Source: Spartobacteria bacterium (GTDB lineage Bacteria; Verrucomicrobiota; Verrucomicrobiia; Chthoniobacterales; UBA10450). Taken from it: a stretch of DNA of 23,121 bases. The stretch covers positions 1 through 23,121 of the forward strand of contig JAJPJU010000125.1 in NCBI GenBank assembly GCA_021324035.1, written 5' to 3'. The notes below the pieces were generated by a model that worked only from the letters and a program-made list of their open reading frames with translations, ran no database searches and was not told the origin of the DNA. Shown here one piece after another: positions 1 to 7,753 of this stretch (positions are counted from its first letter, which is position 1; each line of letters begins with the position of its first letter). The position numbers and the translations under genes were made by a program.

Positions 1-1
1 G

Positions 2-724
2 AAATGGTCGCAACAATTTACCGGACGGCTTCGCGGGACCGATTTCGAATTTGGCCGCTGGATTTTCAACATCCCTCACGGGCTTCTTTATTTATTGCCG
101 TGGGTGATTTTTCTACCGCTTGTCCGGTTCGCAGATTTTGTTGACGAAAACGATCGACGGCTGGCGCGCGGCCTGGCTTGGGGCGCAGTGGTTCCGTTTG
201 TGATTGTGAATCTCGTGCCGGGCGCAATTCCGCGGTACGCCATGCCGGCAATCGTTCCGGCAATCTGGCTGCTGGCAATGACGTTGGCGCAGCAGAATTT
301 GCGATGGCCGAAACGGCTCGGCGGCAAATCATTTTCGTTCGGCGTACGCCGCCGCACCATCATCGTGATTGTAATTGTCGCGTGCGTTGCGATGTGGATC
401 TACGCGATCGCGGTTGTGCCTAGAATGGGTCACCGGCAGCGAATCAAACGGCTCGCCGCTCAGGTGGAATCGAACATTCCGCAGGGCGAAACCGTTTACG
501 CGCTGGATCCGAATTATCAGCCGATCTTTTTTTACATGCGCTCGAATCTTGTTTACGCCAGCGACATTGATGAAGTGCCGATGGATGCGACGTATCTTTT
601 GGTGCGGCCCGAACGCGAACAGGAGACGTTGGAAAGCAATCGCTGGGCGCCGCGGCATCCGCAGCGGATCATGCGATCAACCGATTACCGCAAGGAATCG
701 ATCTTACTGCTGAAGATCGAGTGA
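2..724 (+). CDS. GT39/PMT-like membrane glycosyltransferase, C-terminal part (5' truncated by window)
   Basis: The reading frame is open from base 2, so the gene starts outside the window; 240 residues are visible. They contain at least three hydrophobic segments: around LYLLPWVIFLPLV, the segment leading into the PRYAMPAIVPAIWLLA stretch, and a Val/Ile-rich helix encoded near 358-415. A soluble tail of about 100 residues follows. The Pro-Arg-Tyr signature before a hydrophobic segment is typical of the C-terminal half of ArnT/PMT_2-type glycosyltransferases, which transfer sugars from polyprenyl-phosphate donors on the outer face of the cytoplasmic membrane. The catalytic N-terminal loop is not in view, so donor and acceptor are unknown. 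It ends with TGA 12 bp before the promoter-like sequence of the efflux operon, so it probably belongs to an upstream unit. The family call is moderately secure. Confidence 0.7.
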   Translation, partial: KWSQQFTGRLRGTDFEFGRWIFNIPHGLLYLLPWVIFLPLVRFADFVDENDRRLARGLAWGAVVPFVIVNLVPGAIPRYAMPAIVPAIWLLAMTLAQQNLRWPKRLGGKSFSFGVRRRTIIVIVIVACVAMWIYAIAVVPRMGHRQRIKRLAAQVESNIPQGETVYALDPNYQPIFFYMRSNLVYASDIDEVPMDATYLLVRPEREQETLESNRWAPRHPQRIMRSTDYRKESILLLKIE

Positions 725-735
725 GTTGGGTGGCA

Positions 736-764
736 TTGACAGTGCTTTGGTTATGGAATTAGTT
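736..764 (+). promoter_or_regulatory. Putative sigma70-like promoter of the marR-RND operon
   Basis: A perfect TTGACA (-35) lies at 736-741. With a 17-bp spacer the -10 position falls at 759-764 (TTAGTT), which is a weak match, and it overlaps the palindromic operator at 762-775. The arrangement fits an autoregulated MarR-family promoter, but the -10 box is poor and the exact start site is inferred. Confidence 0.4.
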
Positions 765-775
765 AGCAAGCTAAC
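762..775. promoter_or_regulatory. SlyA/MarR-type operator palindrome
   Basis: GTTAGC-AA-GCTAAC is a perfect 6+2+6 inverted repeat placed 12 bp before the GTG start of the MarR-family gene. Its core TTAGCAAGCTAA matches the published SlyA consensus box of enterobacteria. Overlap with the likely -10 region suggests that the regulator encoded next to it binds here and represses its own operon with the efflux genes. The palindrome is seen directly; binding is inferred. Confidence 0.6.
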
Positions 776-787
776 GATTTTCCATCC

Positions 788-1285
788 GTGAAAACTAACG
801 ATGTCGATCTTCTCGGGCCGCTCCTGCACGGAACGGCGCGGGCTTGGCGTCTAAAATTGGACGAACGGCTTAAGCCGATGGGTTTGAGCCAGGCGAAATG
901 GCGAACGCTCATGCATTTGTCGGTGGCCCCAGGTCCAATGACCCAGGCCGAGATCGCTTCCCATCTCGGAATCGAAGAGCCGACTTTAGTGACCCTGTTG
1001 CATCGCCTCGAAGGAGACCGGTGGGTTGCCCGCAAGAATGCTTCCCATGATCGCCGTTGCAAAACGGTTCATCTGGCGCCCCGGGCCCAGCGCGTTATTG
1101 AACAAATCAACTCGGCAGCGATCAAACTTCGTCACGAACTGTTGGACGACATTTCACCGACCGATTTGAAGATTTGCACGCGCGTGCTGGATAGCATCCG
1201 GCAAAAGGCGGAGAAGGCCGGCGGGAATGGAAATGGCAAACACGTTACAGCTCGAGTTTCGCAACGAAAGAACGGGAAAAGCTAA
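788..1285 (+). CDS. MarR/SlyA-family transcriptional regulator
   Basis: This 165-residue protein has the winged-helix layout of MarR dimers: an N-terminal dimerisation helix (about residues 8-30), the helix-turn-helix around residues 51-75 (MTQAEIASHLGIEEPTLV), and a wing with the family's Asp-Arg-Arg motif at residues 88-90. The C-terminus is an extra basic, low-complexity tail (from about residue 145). The start is GTG at 788; no good Shine-Dalgarno is visible. It is the first gene of an apparent operon, with its TAA one base before the ATG of the membrane-fusion gene. MarR proteins next to RND pumps usually repress the pump and are released by small aromatic or lipophilic ligands; the inducer cannot be read from the sequence. 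The palindrome at 762-775 is its probable operator. Confidence 0.88.
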   Translation: MKTNDVDLLGPLLHGTARAWRLKLDERLKPMGLSQAKWRTLMHLSVAPGPMTQAEIASHLGIEEPTLVTLLHRLEGDRWVARKNASHDRRCKTVHLAPRAQRVIEQINSAAIKLRHELLDDISPTDLKICTRVLDSIRQKAEKAGGNGNGKHVTARVSQRKNGKS

Positions 1286-1286
1286 G

Positions 1287-2495
1287 ATGGGAATTCGTTT
1301 AGATTCTGGAAATGGAGCCGCGACAAAAGTTCGGGAGACCAACAGAATGAAAGGTGTCCGCGAGAAAAGGTCGCGTATCCCTCGATGGGGAATGTTCCTG
1401 TTTGTCATTCTCGCCGCATTCGCAGTCGCGCGAACCCTTCAGCGCGGTGTCGAAACAAAGAAGGCGAACCAACCTCCCGTCCGGCCCGCTTTGGTTACGA
1501 CGGTAATCGCCAAAGACGTTCCACTTTATCTGGATGAAATCGGAACCTGTGCAGCTTACGAGACGGTCCAGATCCAGGCGCAAGTAACCGGCAAGATTCT
1601 GGCCCGCCATTTTCAAGACGGCGCCGAGGTAAAAAAAGGCGATTTGCTGTTCACGATTGATCCGGCTCCGTATCAAGCCGCGGTCGATCAGGCGAAAGCG
1701 CAGGCAGCGTTGGATCAGGTGACGGCAAAGCGACAAACAGATCTTCGGGCAAAGGGTGTGACTGCGCCCCAGGATTACGACACCGCACTGGCGAATGCGC
1801 AAAAATCGCAAGCGGCGGCTGAAGCTGCGCAAGTAAATCTCGATTACTGCTACATCAAGTCGCCGATCGATGGACGAATTGGTCTGCGCAATGTGGACAT
1901 CGGGAATGTTGTCGGTCCGTCGAGCCCCTCGTTAGTCACCATTCAAGGACTCGACCCGATCTACACCGACTTCACTGTAGCTGAGACGGACTTGGCGCTG
2001 GTTCGGAAATACCTCGGTGGTCCCAATGTCAAAGTGCAAACCTGGTCGCCTGACGCCAAAATAGCGCCGCGCACCGGTGATTTATATTTTATCGATAATG
2101 CCGTGCAGCCGGGGTCCGGCACTGTCAAGGCCCGCGCTGTCACTCCAAATCCGGATCGAGCGTTGTGGCCGTCGGAATTTGTTCGGGTGCGTTTTATCCT
2201 CGATACGATCAAGGACGCAAAACTGGTGCCGGTCCAGGCGGTCCAGATTAGCCAAGCCGGGCCGTTTGTTTTCGTAGTCAAAAAGGACAACACGGTCGAC
2301 TTGCGTCCGGTAAAACCGGGCCAACGTCAGGAGGGCGACATGACAGTTGTGGAAAGCGGAATTGAGGCGGGCGAGACTGTTATTGTCACCGGCCAGCTCG
2401 CGCTCGCGCCCGGGAACAAGATCGATCCCAAGCCCTACGAACCCGCGCAAACGGCGAGTGAGGGAAATTCAGCCGAGACGAAAAGCGCAAAGTAA
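1287..2495 (+). CDS. RND efflux membrane-fusion (periplasmic adaptor) protein, MdtA/AcrA type
   Basis: A 402-residue adaptor linking an inner-membrane RND pump to an outer-membrane channel. An N-terminal hydrophobic segment at residues 35-50 anchors or exports the protein. The first lipoyl half-motif lies at about 95-125 (HFQDGAEVKKGDLLFTIDP), an alpha-hairpin at about 130-185, the second lipoyl half near 185-210 (YIKSPIDGRIGLRNV), and beta-barrel and membrane-proximal domains follow. The frame is open upstream to 1227, inside the marR gene, but ATG 1287 follows the marR stop by one base and has a GGGAAAAG stretch upstream, so I chose it; ATG 1347 is an alternative. The C-terminal tail is polar. 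It should be co-transcribed with the regulator and the pump. No outer-membrane factor gene is present nearby, so the tripartite complex must borrow one. Confidence 0.9.
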   Translation: MGIRLDSGNGAATKVRETNRMKGVREKRSRIPRWGMFLFVILAAFAVARTLQRGVETKKANQPPVRPALVTTVIAKDVPLYLDEIGTCAAYETVQIQAQVTGKILARHFQDGAEVKKGDLLFTIDPAPYQAAVDQAKAQAALDQVTAKRQTDLRAKGVTAPQDYDTALANAQKSQAAAEAAQVNLDYCYIKSPIDGRIGLRNVDIGNVVGPSSPSLVTIQGLDPIYTDFTVAETDLALVRKYLGGPNVKVQTWSPDAKIAPRTGDLYFIDNAVQPGSGTVKARAVTPNPDRALWPSEFVRVRFILDTIKDAKLVPVQAVQISQAGPFVFVVKKDNTVDLRPVKPGQRQEGDMTVVESGIEAGETVIVTGQLALAPGNKIDPKPYEPAQTASEGNSAETKSAK

Positions 2496-2504
2496 TTTTT
2501 GTCG

Positions 2505-5500
2505 ATGGACCAGTTCGACGAGCATGATGGGGCGGAAAACGGCGAACGCGAAGCGCGAGATCGTAATCGCTCCGGATCAACTCATGAGAACACGCCGCAC
2601 TCGCCCAAGCTAGTTCCAGTCAAAGGAACCGGACTTTCCGGACCGTTCATCCGTCGGCCGGTAATGACGGTGTTGTTAACCCTTTCCGTGATCGTCGCGG
2701 GCATTACGACCTACAGCAAACTGCCGGTCAACGATCTGCCTGCGGTCGATTATCCGATCATTCAAGTGAGCTGTGCGTATCCCGGCGCGGATCCGGTGAC
2801 GATGGCGAATAACATCGCGACGCCGCTCGAAAAACAATTCCTGCAAATTCCCGGCCTCGACATCATCACCAGCTCGAGCACCCAAAGTAACACCCAGCTC
2901 ACTTTGCAGTTTGTCCTGAGCAAAAGCATTACGGACGCGGCGACGGATGTGCAGGCTGCGATTCAACGCGCGACTGGAAAGTTGCCAATCGATTTGCCGA
3001 GCCCGCCGACCTTCAGCAAAACCAATCCGAACGATCAGGCGGTTTATCTGGTCGGTTTCATGTCCGACACAATGACCGACGGCGATCTATATAAGTACGC
3101 GTCGACCGTCGTGGCTCAACGGATGGCAATTCTCCCTGGCGTTTCGCAGGTGAATATTTACGGAGTCCAGGGTGCGATCAGGATCAAGGCTGACCCGGCG
3201 GCCCTGGCTTCGCGCGGATTGACCATGGACGATCTGGCGAATGCGATCAAAGCGGGAACGGTTTACTCCGGCGCAGGGCAATTCGATGGTGCGCACCATA
3301 CCTTCGTTTTGCAACCTAACGGGCAGATCGACGAGGCGGAGGGATATCGCAATTTGATTGTCGCGCGGAACAGGGACAATTCACCGGTCTATTTGCGCGA
3401 CATCGCCGAAGTAAAACAAAGTGTGCAGGACGAACGCACTTCCCGCTTCTTTTGGGTGCGCGGATTCAAGCGACCGCCCGGAACCACCGTTGTCCTCGCG
3501 GTTTCGCGCCAGGCGGGCGCGAATGCTGTCGAAGTTGCAAATTCAGTGAAAGCTCTCTTTCCCGAGCTGCGCGCGAGCCTGCCGGGATCGATCACTTTCC
3601 TCCCCGTGTTCGATCGATCGCAAACCATTGTGAATTCGGTCCACGATGTTCGCCTGACGCTTATCATCGCTTTTTTCCTGGTGGTATTGGTTATTTACGT
3701 TTTTCTCGGCCGCGCCACCGACACATTGATTCCGGCAGTCGCGTTGCCGCTTTCGCTGTTGCTTACTTTCGCGGTCATGTACGTGCTCGGGTTTTCGATC
3801 AACAACCTGACCCTGATGGCGTTGACTCTTGCGATCGGGTTCCTAGTCGACGACGCAATCGTCTTCTTGGAAAACGTCATTCGTCGGGCGGAGCATGGCG
3901 AGTCGATTCTCAAAGCCGCGTATAATACCGCCGGCGAAATTTCATTCACGATTTTATCGATGACCCTGTCGCTGGCAGCGGTTTTTATCCCGCTGGTATT
4001 TTTGCCGGGACTTCTTGGCCGAATCTTTCAGGAATTCTCGATTACAATTATCGTAGCAATCCTCGCATCGGGCTTGGTTTCGCTGACCCTTACTCCGTTG
4101 ATGTGTGCGCGTATTCTCGGAGAACGGCGCGCCGGTCATAAGCGCGCGCGAATGGAAAGGTGGACCGGCGATTTTATCAAGCGCGTGATTGAGTGGTACA
4201 GTGTAGCGCTCGATAAATTCCTCGACCGCGCTTATCTCACGGTCCCAATTCTCCTCATCTGTATCGCCGGCCTTTTCTTTTTCTTCACTCATTTGCCGTT
4301 CACCCTTCTTCCGGTGGGCGACAGCGGCTTCGCCCGCGGTGTTTTTATTGCCCAGGAAGGCACCTCGCCGGCGCAGATGCGCGAATTTCAAAAAATGGTG
4401 AACCAGAAAGTCGAAGCCGATCCAAGTGTCGCACAATTTTTCACCAATACCGGGACTGGATCGCGGACTGCACTGTCGCAGGGAATTGTATTTCTTGTTT
4501 TCAAACCCCGCGAGGAGCGCGATCCAATCGAGCAGTGTTTGTTGCGAATCCAGAGATCGATCAACACTATTCCTGGATTGACTTCGGTGATTTCACCGAG
4601 CCCGGTTTTGCAAATCAACATCGGGGCGACCAATCAGACTCAAGGCCAGTACGCCTACACTCTCAGCGGGATCGTTCCGGAAGACGTTTATAAAGCCGCC
4701 GATCAAATGATGGCGAAGCTGCACACGTTTAAGGGATTCGCATCGGTGCGCTCCGATTTTTACAACAGCACGCCGAACCTGACCGTCAACATCGACCGCG
4801 AGCGCGCAGCGACCTACGGCGTTTCCACTTCCGCAATTCAAAGTATTTTAAAAAACGCTTACTCACAAAACTACGTCTATTTAATCAAGCAGCCGGACGA
4901 TCAATATCAGGTCATTCTCGAGGTGGCAGACAACGAACGATCGACCCCCGCTGATTTGAATAACCTTTACGTGCGAAGCAATAGCGGCAACGCAATTGGC
5001 CAGGCGGGCGGTAGCCCGGGGATTGCAGTAGCAACCGGGACTGCTGCAGATCTTGTTCCGCTCCGCGCCGTCACAACGACAAAACAAGTGGTCGGTCCCC
5101 AGGCAGTGAATCACTTCGACCAGTTCACCAGCGTCACCATCAATTTCAATTTGTTGCCCGACGAGGCAATCGGCGACGCGACGAAGTTCATCGAAGATTC
5201 ATTCGCTCAGGTGCATCAGGACCTGCCGAGCGTTCAATCAACGTTCCAGGGCGAAGCGCTTGTCTTTCGCCAGTTGTTTCAGGCGCTCCCATTACTTTTG
5301 ATTGCCGCGATTTTCGTGATGTATGTGATTCTCGGAATTCTCTACGAGAGTTACGTCCATCCGATCACGGTTTTGTTTCCTGCGATTGTGCCTGCGGTAG
5401 TCGGTGGTCTCGCGACTCTCTACATTTTCCATTCAACTTTGTCGCTCTACAGCGTGATCGGTTTGTTCCTCTTGCTCGGCATTGTAAAGAAAAACGGAAT

Positions 5501-5870
5501 CATGGTGGTCGATTTCGCGTTGCAGCGAATTGATGAAGGTTGGGACCTGCGCTCGGCGATTCACGAAGCGAGTGTCGAACGTTTTCGGCCGATCATGATG
5601 ACGACTCTATCTGCGTTAATGGGCGCAATTCCACTCGCGCTTGGATTTGGCCAGGATGCATCGTCACGACGTCCGTTGGGCCTGGTGATCGTTGGCGGAT
5701 TGATTTTTTCCCAAATGATCACCCTGTTCGTAACTCCGGTGATTTATCTGTGGCTTGAATGGTTTCAGGAGCACGTTCTCGACCGGATTCCGTTTTTGCG
5801 GAGCGCACACTTTCATCCCCACGACCAGCCGGCGCGCGGCGAAACGCCGGAACCGGTGGCCGTTCAGTAG
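2505..5870 (+). CDS. RND multidrug efflux permease (HAE1 family, MdtB/MdtC-like)
   Basis: An 1121-residue proton-driven inner-membrane pump. TM1 follows FIRRPVMTVLLTL; the large periplasmic loop opens with KLPVNDLPAVDYPIIQVS. The TM4 proton-relay aspartates are D449/D450 in FLVDDAIVFLENVIRR, and the TM10 lysine lies in GIVKKNGIMVVDFALQ (K995/K996). The distal signature FRPIMMTTLSALMGAIPLALG is intact. These are canonical HAE1 motifs and the sequence most resembles the MdtB/MdtC branch. ATG 2505 lies 9 bp after the adaptor stop; TTG 2499 is also possible. About 45 hydrophilic residues precede the conserved core, longer than the few residues usual before TM1, and there is no strong Shine-Dalgarno. 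Likely substrates are lipophilic drugs or bile-salt-like compounds by family; none can be assigned here. Its stop is 6 bp from the convergent gene's stop. Confidence 0.94.
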   Translation: MDQFDEHDGAENGEREARDRNRSGSTHENTPHSPKLVPVKGTGLSGPFIRRPVMTVLLTLSVIVAGITTYSKLPVNDLPAVDYPIIQVSCAYPGADPVTMANNIATPLEKQFLQIPGLDIITSSSTQSNTQLTLQFVLSKSITDAATDVQAAIQRATGKLPIDLPSPPTFSKTNPNDQAVYLVGFMSDTMTDGDLYKYASTVVAQRMAILPGVSQVNIYGVQGAIRIKADPAALASRGLTMDDLANAIKAGTVYSGAGQFDGAHHTFVLQPNGQIDEAEGYRNLIVARNRDNSPVYLRDIAEVKQSVQDERTSRFFWVRGFKRPPGTTVVLAVSRQAGANAVEVANSVKALFPELRASLPGSITFLPVFDRSQTIVNSVHDVRLTLIIAFFLVVLVIYVFLGRATDTLIPAVALPLSLLLTFAVMYVLGFSINNLTLMALTLAIGFLVDDAIVFLENVIRRAEHGESILKAAYNTAGEISFTILSMTLSLAAVFIPLVFLPGLLGRIFQEFSITIIVAILASGLVSLTLTPLMCARILGERRAGHKRARMERWTGDFIKRVIEWYSVALDKFLDRAYLTVPILLICIAGLFFFFTHLPFTLLPVGDSGFARGVFIAQEGTSPAQMREFQKMVNQKVEADPSVAQFFTNTGTGSRTALSQGIVFLVFKPREERDPIEQCLLRIQRSINTIPGLTSVISPSPVLQINIGATNQTQGQYAYTLSGIVPEDVYKAADQMMAKLHTFKGFASVRSDFYNSTPNLTVNIDRERAATYGVSTSAIQSILKNAYSQNYVYLIKQPDDQYQVILEVADNERSTPADLNNLYVRSNSGNAIGQAGGSPGIAVATGTAADLVPLRAVTTTKQVVGPQAVNHFDQFTSVTINFNLLPDEAIGDATKFIEDSFAQVHQDLPSVQSTFQGEALVFRQLFQALPLLLIAAIFVMYVILGILYESYVHPITVLFPAIVPAVVGGLATLYIFHSTLSLYSVIGLFLLLGIVKKNGIMVVDFALQRIDEGWDLRSAIHEASVERFRPIMMTTLSALMGAIPLALGFGQDASSRRPLGLVIVGGLIFSQMITLFVTPVIYLWLEWFQEHVLDRIPFLRSAHFHPHDQPARGETPEPVAVQ

Positions 5871-5876
5871 CGCGAA

Positions 5877-6455
5877 TCAGTGCGGAGCCGGGCTTTGAAT
5901 AGCCTGCAAGTGCGCGTCGATTGTTTCTCCGCCGTGCTTGAATCGGACTTGTCCGTCTTCGATCGAAACCACTCGAACGCTGGCTTCACCGTTCGGCGTT
6001 TTCACCACCAGCCAGTCTTCTTCGGCCAACCGTTTTCCATTCACAATGGTCAATCGCGGCTTTCCCATGGCGATGGAAGTCACATGCAACATGTCGGGGC
6101 TGATTGGCACCAGGGCTCCCCGATCTCCCAAAGGATCGGGATGCAACGGCCGGTCCGGCGGGGTGATTGTGACAACAACCGGAAAGTGACGCGTTTGATA
6201 CCAATAAACGGACCCGGCGGCGAAAGCAGCGAGGCCGAACAGAATTAGAAGCACGATCAGAAAATGCTTTCCGGACGACGATTCCTCGGCATCGATTTCA
6301 GTCGCGGTTTGCTGCTCCGCTTGAATCGAATCCGAGTAGATAACTCCAGAATGTGGTTCCGACCGTTGAACCACGCGCAACCCTTTGTCGTCAGGGATGG
6401 GTGTCTGGCTCGCGATAAGCGACGCTCGGCTCAGTCGAAAAAATTGCAACCCCAA
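5877..6455 (-). CDS. Single-pass membrane protein with GspB/PilP-like C-terminal segment, function unknown
   Basis: An ORF of up to 192 residues. Residues 1-63 are polar and acidic, residues 64-85 form one clear transmembrane helix (HFLIVLLILFGLAAFAAGSV), and the rest should be periplasmic. The end of the protein (about residues 135-183) follows the pattern NGKRLAEEDW...VRVVSIEDGQVRFKHGGETIDA. This resembles the small beta domain at the C-terminus of GspB/PilP-type assembly proteins (own-name residue, Gly/Asp, then an Ile-x-x-Asp-Gly-x-Val turn). No pilus or secretion genes lie nearby, so this is only a structural guess. The 5' end is uncertain: the frame opens with TTG at 6455, with other TTG/GTG codons downstream and no ATG before the TM. 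It converges on the RND gene with 6 bp between stops and diverges from the alcohol dehydrogenase. Confidence 0.6.
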   Translation of the reverse strand: MGLQFFRLSRASLIASQTPIPDDKGLRVVQRSEPHSGVIYSDSIQAEQQTATEIDAEESSSGKHFLIVLLILFGLAAFAAGSVYWYQTRHFPVVVTITPPDRPLHPDPLGDRGALVPISPDMLHVTSIAMGKPRLTIVNGKRLAEEDWLVVKTPNGEASVRVVSIEDGQVRFKHGGETIDAHLQAIQSPAPH

Positions 6456-6507
6456 ATTCGAGTCGATATCATTGCGCCTTGCCGTGAGGCTGCGTAATTA
6501 CATCGAA

Positions 6508-7515
6508 ATGCGGGCAATGGTTCTTGAACGTGCGAAAACGCCGCTGGTATTGCGTGATGTTCCAAAACCAAAGCCTGCCGCAGGACAAATTCTCATTCGC
6601 GTGCGTGCCTGCGCGGTTTGCCGGACGGATCTTCACATCGTCGACGGCGAGCTCACCGAGCCGAAGTTGCCTTTGATTCTTGGTCACCAAATTGTCGGCC
6701 ATGTTGAAGAGATCGGCAGTAATTCTCCGCAATCCGCACTCCGCGATCCGCAATTCAACGTCGGAGATCGCGTCGGCGTTCCATGGCTTGGCTGGACCGA
6801 TGGCGATTGCGCGTTCTGTCGATCCGAACGGGAGAACTTGTGCGATCGCGCGAAGTTCACCGGTTACACGATCGATGGCGGCTACGCCGAATTCGCGGTC
6901 GCCGACGCGCGTTACTGTTTCCATTTGCCGGACGAATACGACGATGTGGAAGTCGCGCCGCTGCTTTGCGCGGGGCTGATCGGTTATCGCACATATCGGA
7001 AGACTGGGGGTGCCAGGCGTCTCGGCATCTATGGCTTCGGCAATGCCGCTCATTTGATTGCGCAGGTGGCGCTTTATGAGAACAAGGAAATTTATGCGTT
7101 CACCCGGCCGGGCGATGTTGCGGGGCAGAAAGAGGCTCGGTCGTTAGGCGCAGTTTGGGCTGGGGGATCGGACGAAACGCCGCCTCATAAGCTCGATGCC
7201 GCGATTATTTTCGCGTCGGTTGGTTCCTTAATTCCCGCAGCCCTCCGTGTTATGGCCAAAGGCGGAACCGTTGTCTGCGGCGGAATTCACATGAGCGATA
7301 TTCCTTCGTTTCCATATCAGGATCTTTGGAACGAGCGCGTGATCACTTCGGTTGCGAATCTCACCCGACAGGATGGCGAAGGATTCTTCAAAATCGCACC
7401 ACGCGTGCCCGTTAAATCAAAAGTCGAAGTATTCCTACTCGAAGAAGCAAATACCGCGATCGAAAGATTTCGCAGCGGCAGACTAACCGGGACAGCGGTT
7501 CTTAAGATCAATTAA
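6508..7515 (+). CDS. Zinc-dependent alcohol dehydrogenase (medium-chain, AdhA-like)
   Basis: A 335-residue MDR-superfamily dehydrogenase oxidising alcohols or reducing aldehydes with NAD(P)(H). Expected catalytic zinc ligands are present: C38 (AVCRTDLH), H60 (LILGHQIVG) and C154 (PLLCAGLIGY). The Rossmann glycine motif is GIYGFGNAAH near residue 174. The structural-zinc lobe has C101, C104 and C112 (CAFCRSERENLC), but the first cysteine of the usual TCGxC motif is Asp98. Between the catalytic half and GDRVGVPW there is an insertion (about residues 72-83) encoded by a tandem 7-bp repeat. The frame is open upstream to 6385, but homology to the family begins at MRAMVLERA, so ATG 6508 (or 6517) is the start. 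The 52 bp to the divergent gene should hold both promoters. Zinc ADH identity is secure; the substrate is unknown. Confidence 0.9.
   Translation: MRAMVLERAKTPLVLRDVPKPKPAAGQILIRVRACAVCRTDLHIVDGELTEPKLPLILGHQIVGHVEEIGSNSPQSALRDPQFNVGDRVGVPWLGWTDGDCAFCRSERENLCDRAKFTGYTIDGGYAEFAVADARYCFHLPDEYDDVEVAPLLCAGLIGYRTYRKTGGARRLGIYGFGNAAHLIAQVALYENKEIYAFTRPGDVAGQKEARSLGAVWAGGSDETPPHKLDAAIIFASVGSLIPAALRVMAKGGTVVCGGIHMSDIPSFPYQDLWNERVITSVANLTRQDGEGFFKIAPRVPVKSKVEVFLLEEANTAIERFRSGRLTGTAVLKIN
6726..6753. repeat. Four tandem 7-bp TCCGCRM units inside the ADH gene
   Basis: Units TCCGCAA, TCCGCAC, TCCGCGA and TCCGCAA run head to tail with no gap and are flanked by AATTC on both sides (6721-6725 and 6752-6756). 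Repeats of this AATCCGC type are more usual in intergenic DNA. Here they encode a surface-loop-like insertion in the alcohol dehydrogenase and keep the frame open. Confidence 0.85.
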
Positions 7516-7753
7516 TGCGGACCAGGTTCTAAATTCTTTGTCGGATTCGTTGGTCGGAACTCCCACGGTAGGCAAGACGTGTTTCGCGAACTGAATCGGG
7601 AAATCGTCTCGACACGATTATTGATCGTCAGCTAAAGCTGAGCGCATCCACGACGCTTTCAAACGTTTCCGCGGCTGCATCAGGCGCAGCCATCATAGGA
7701 TTGCATTCGAAACCGGCGACGTTAACCCACAAAGATTTCGATTTACTTAACCC
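7516..7753. other. Intergenic region, no gene; two small palindromes
   Basis: These 238 bp contain no plausible ORF. TCAGCT-AA-AGCTGA at 7628-7641 is a perfect palindrome and could be an operator. A weaker hairpin with arms GGCTGC/GCAGCC spans 7673-7691. No convincing -35/-10 pair or terminator with a T-run was found, though the promoter of the downstream secreted-protein gene should lie here. Confidence 0.4.

Noticed and set aside
6385..6507. Upstream 41-residue extension of the alcohol dehydrogenase
   Set aside because: It overlaps the divergent gene and has no similarity to the MDR family, whose homology starts at MRAMVLERA.
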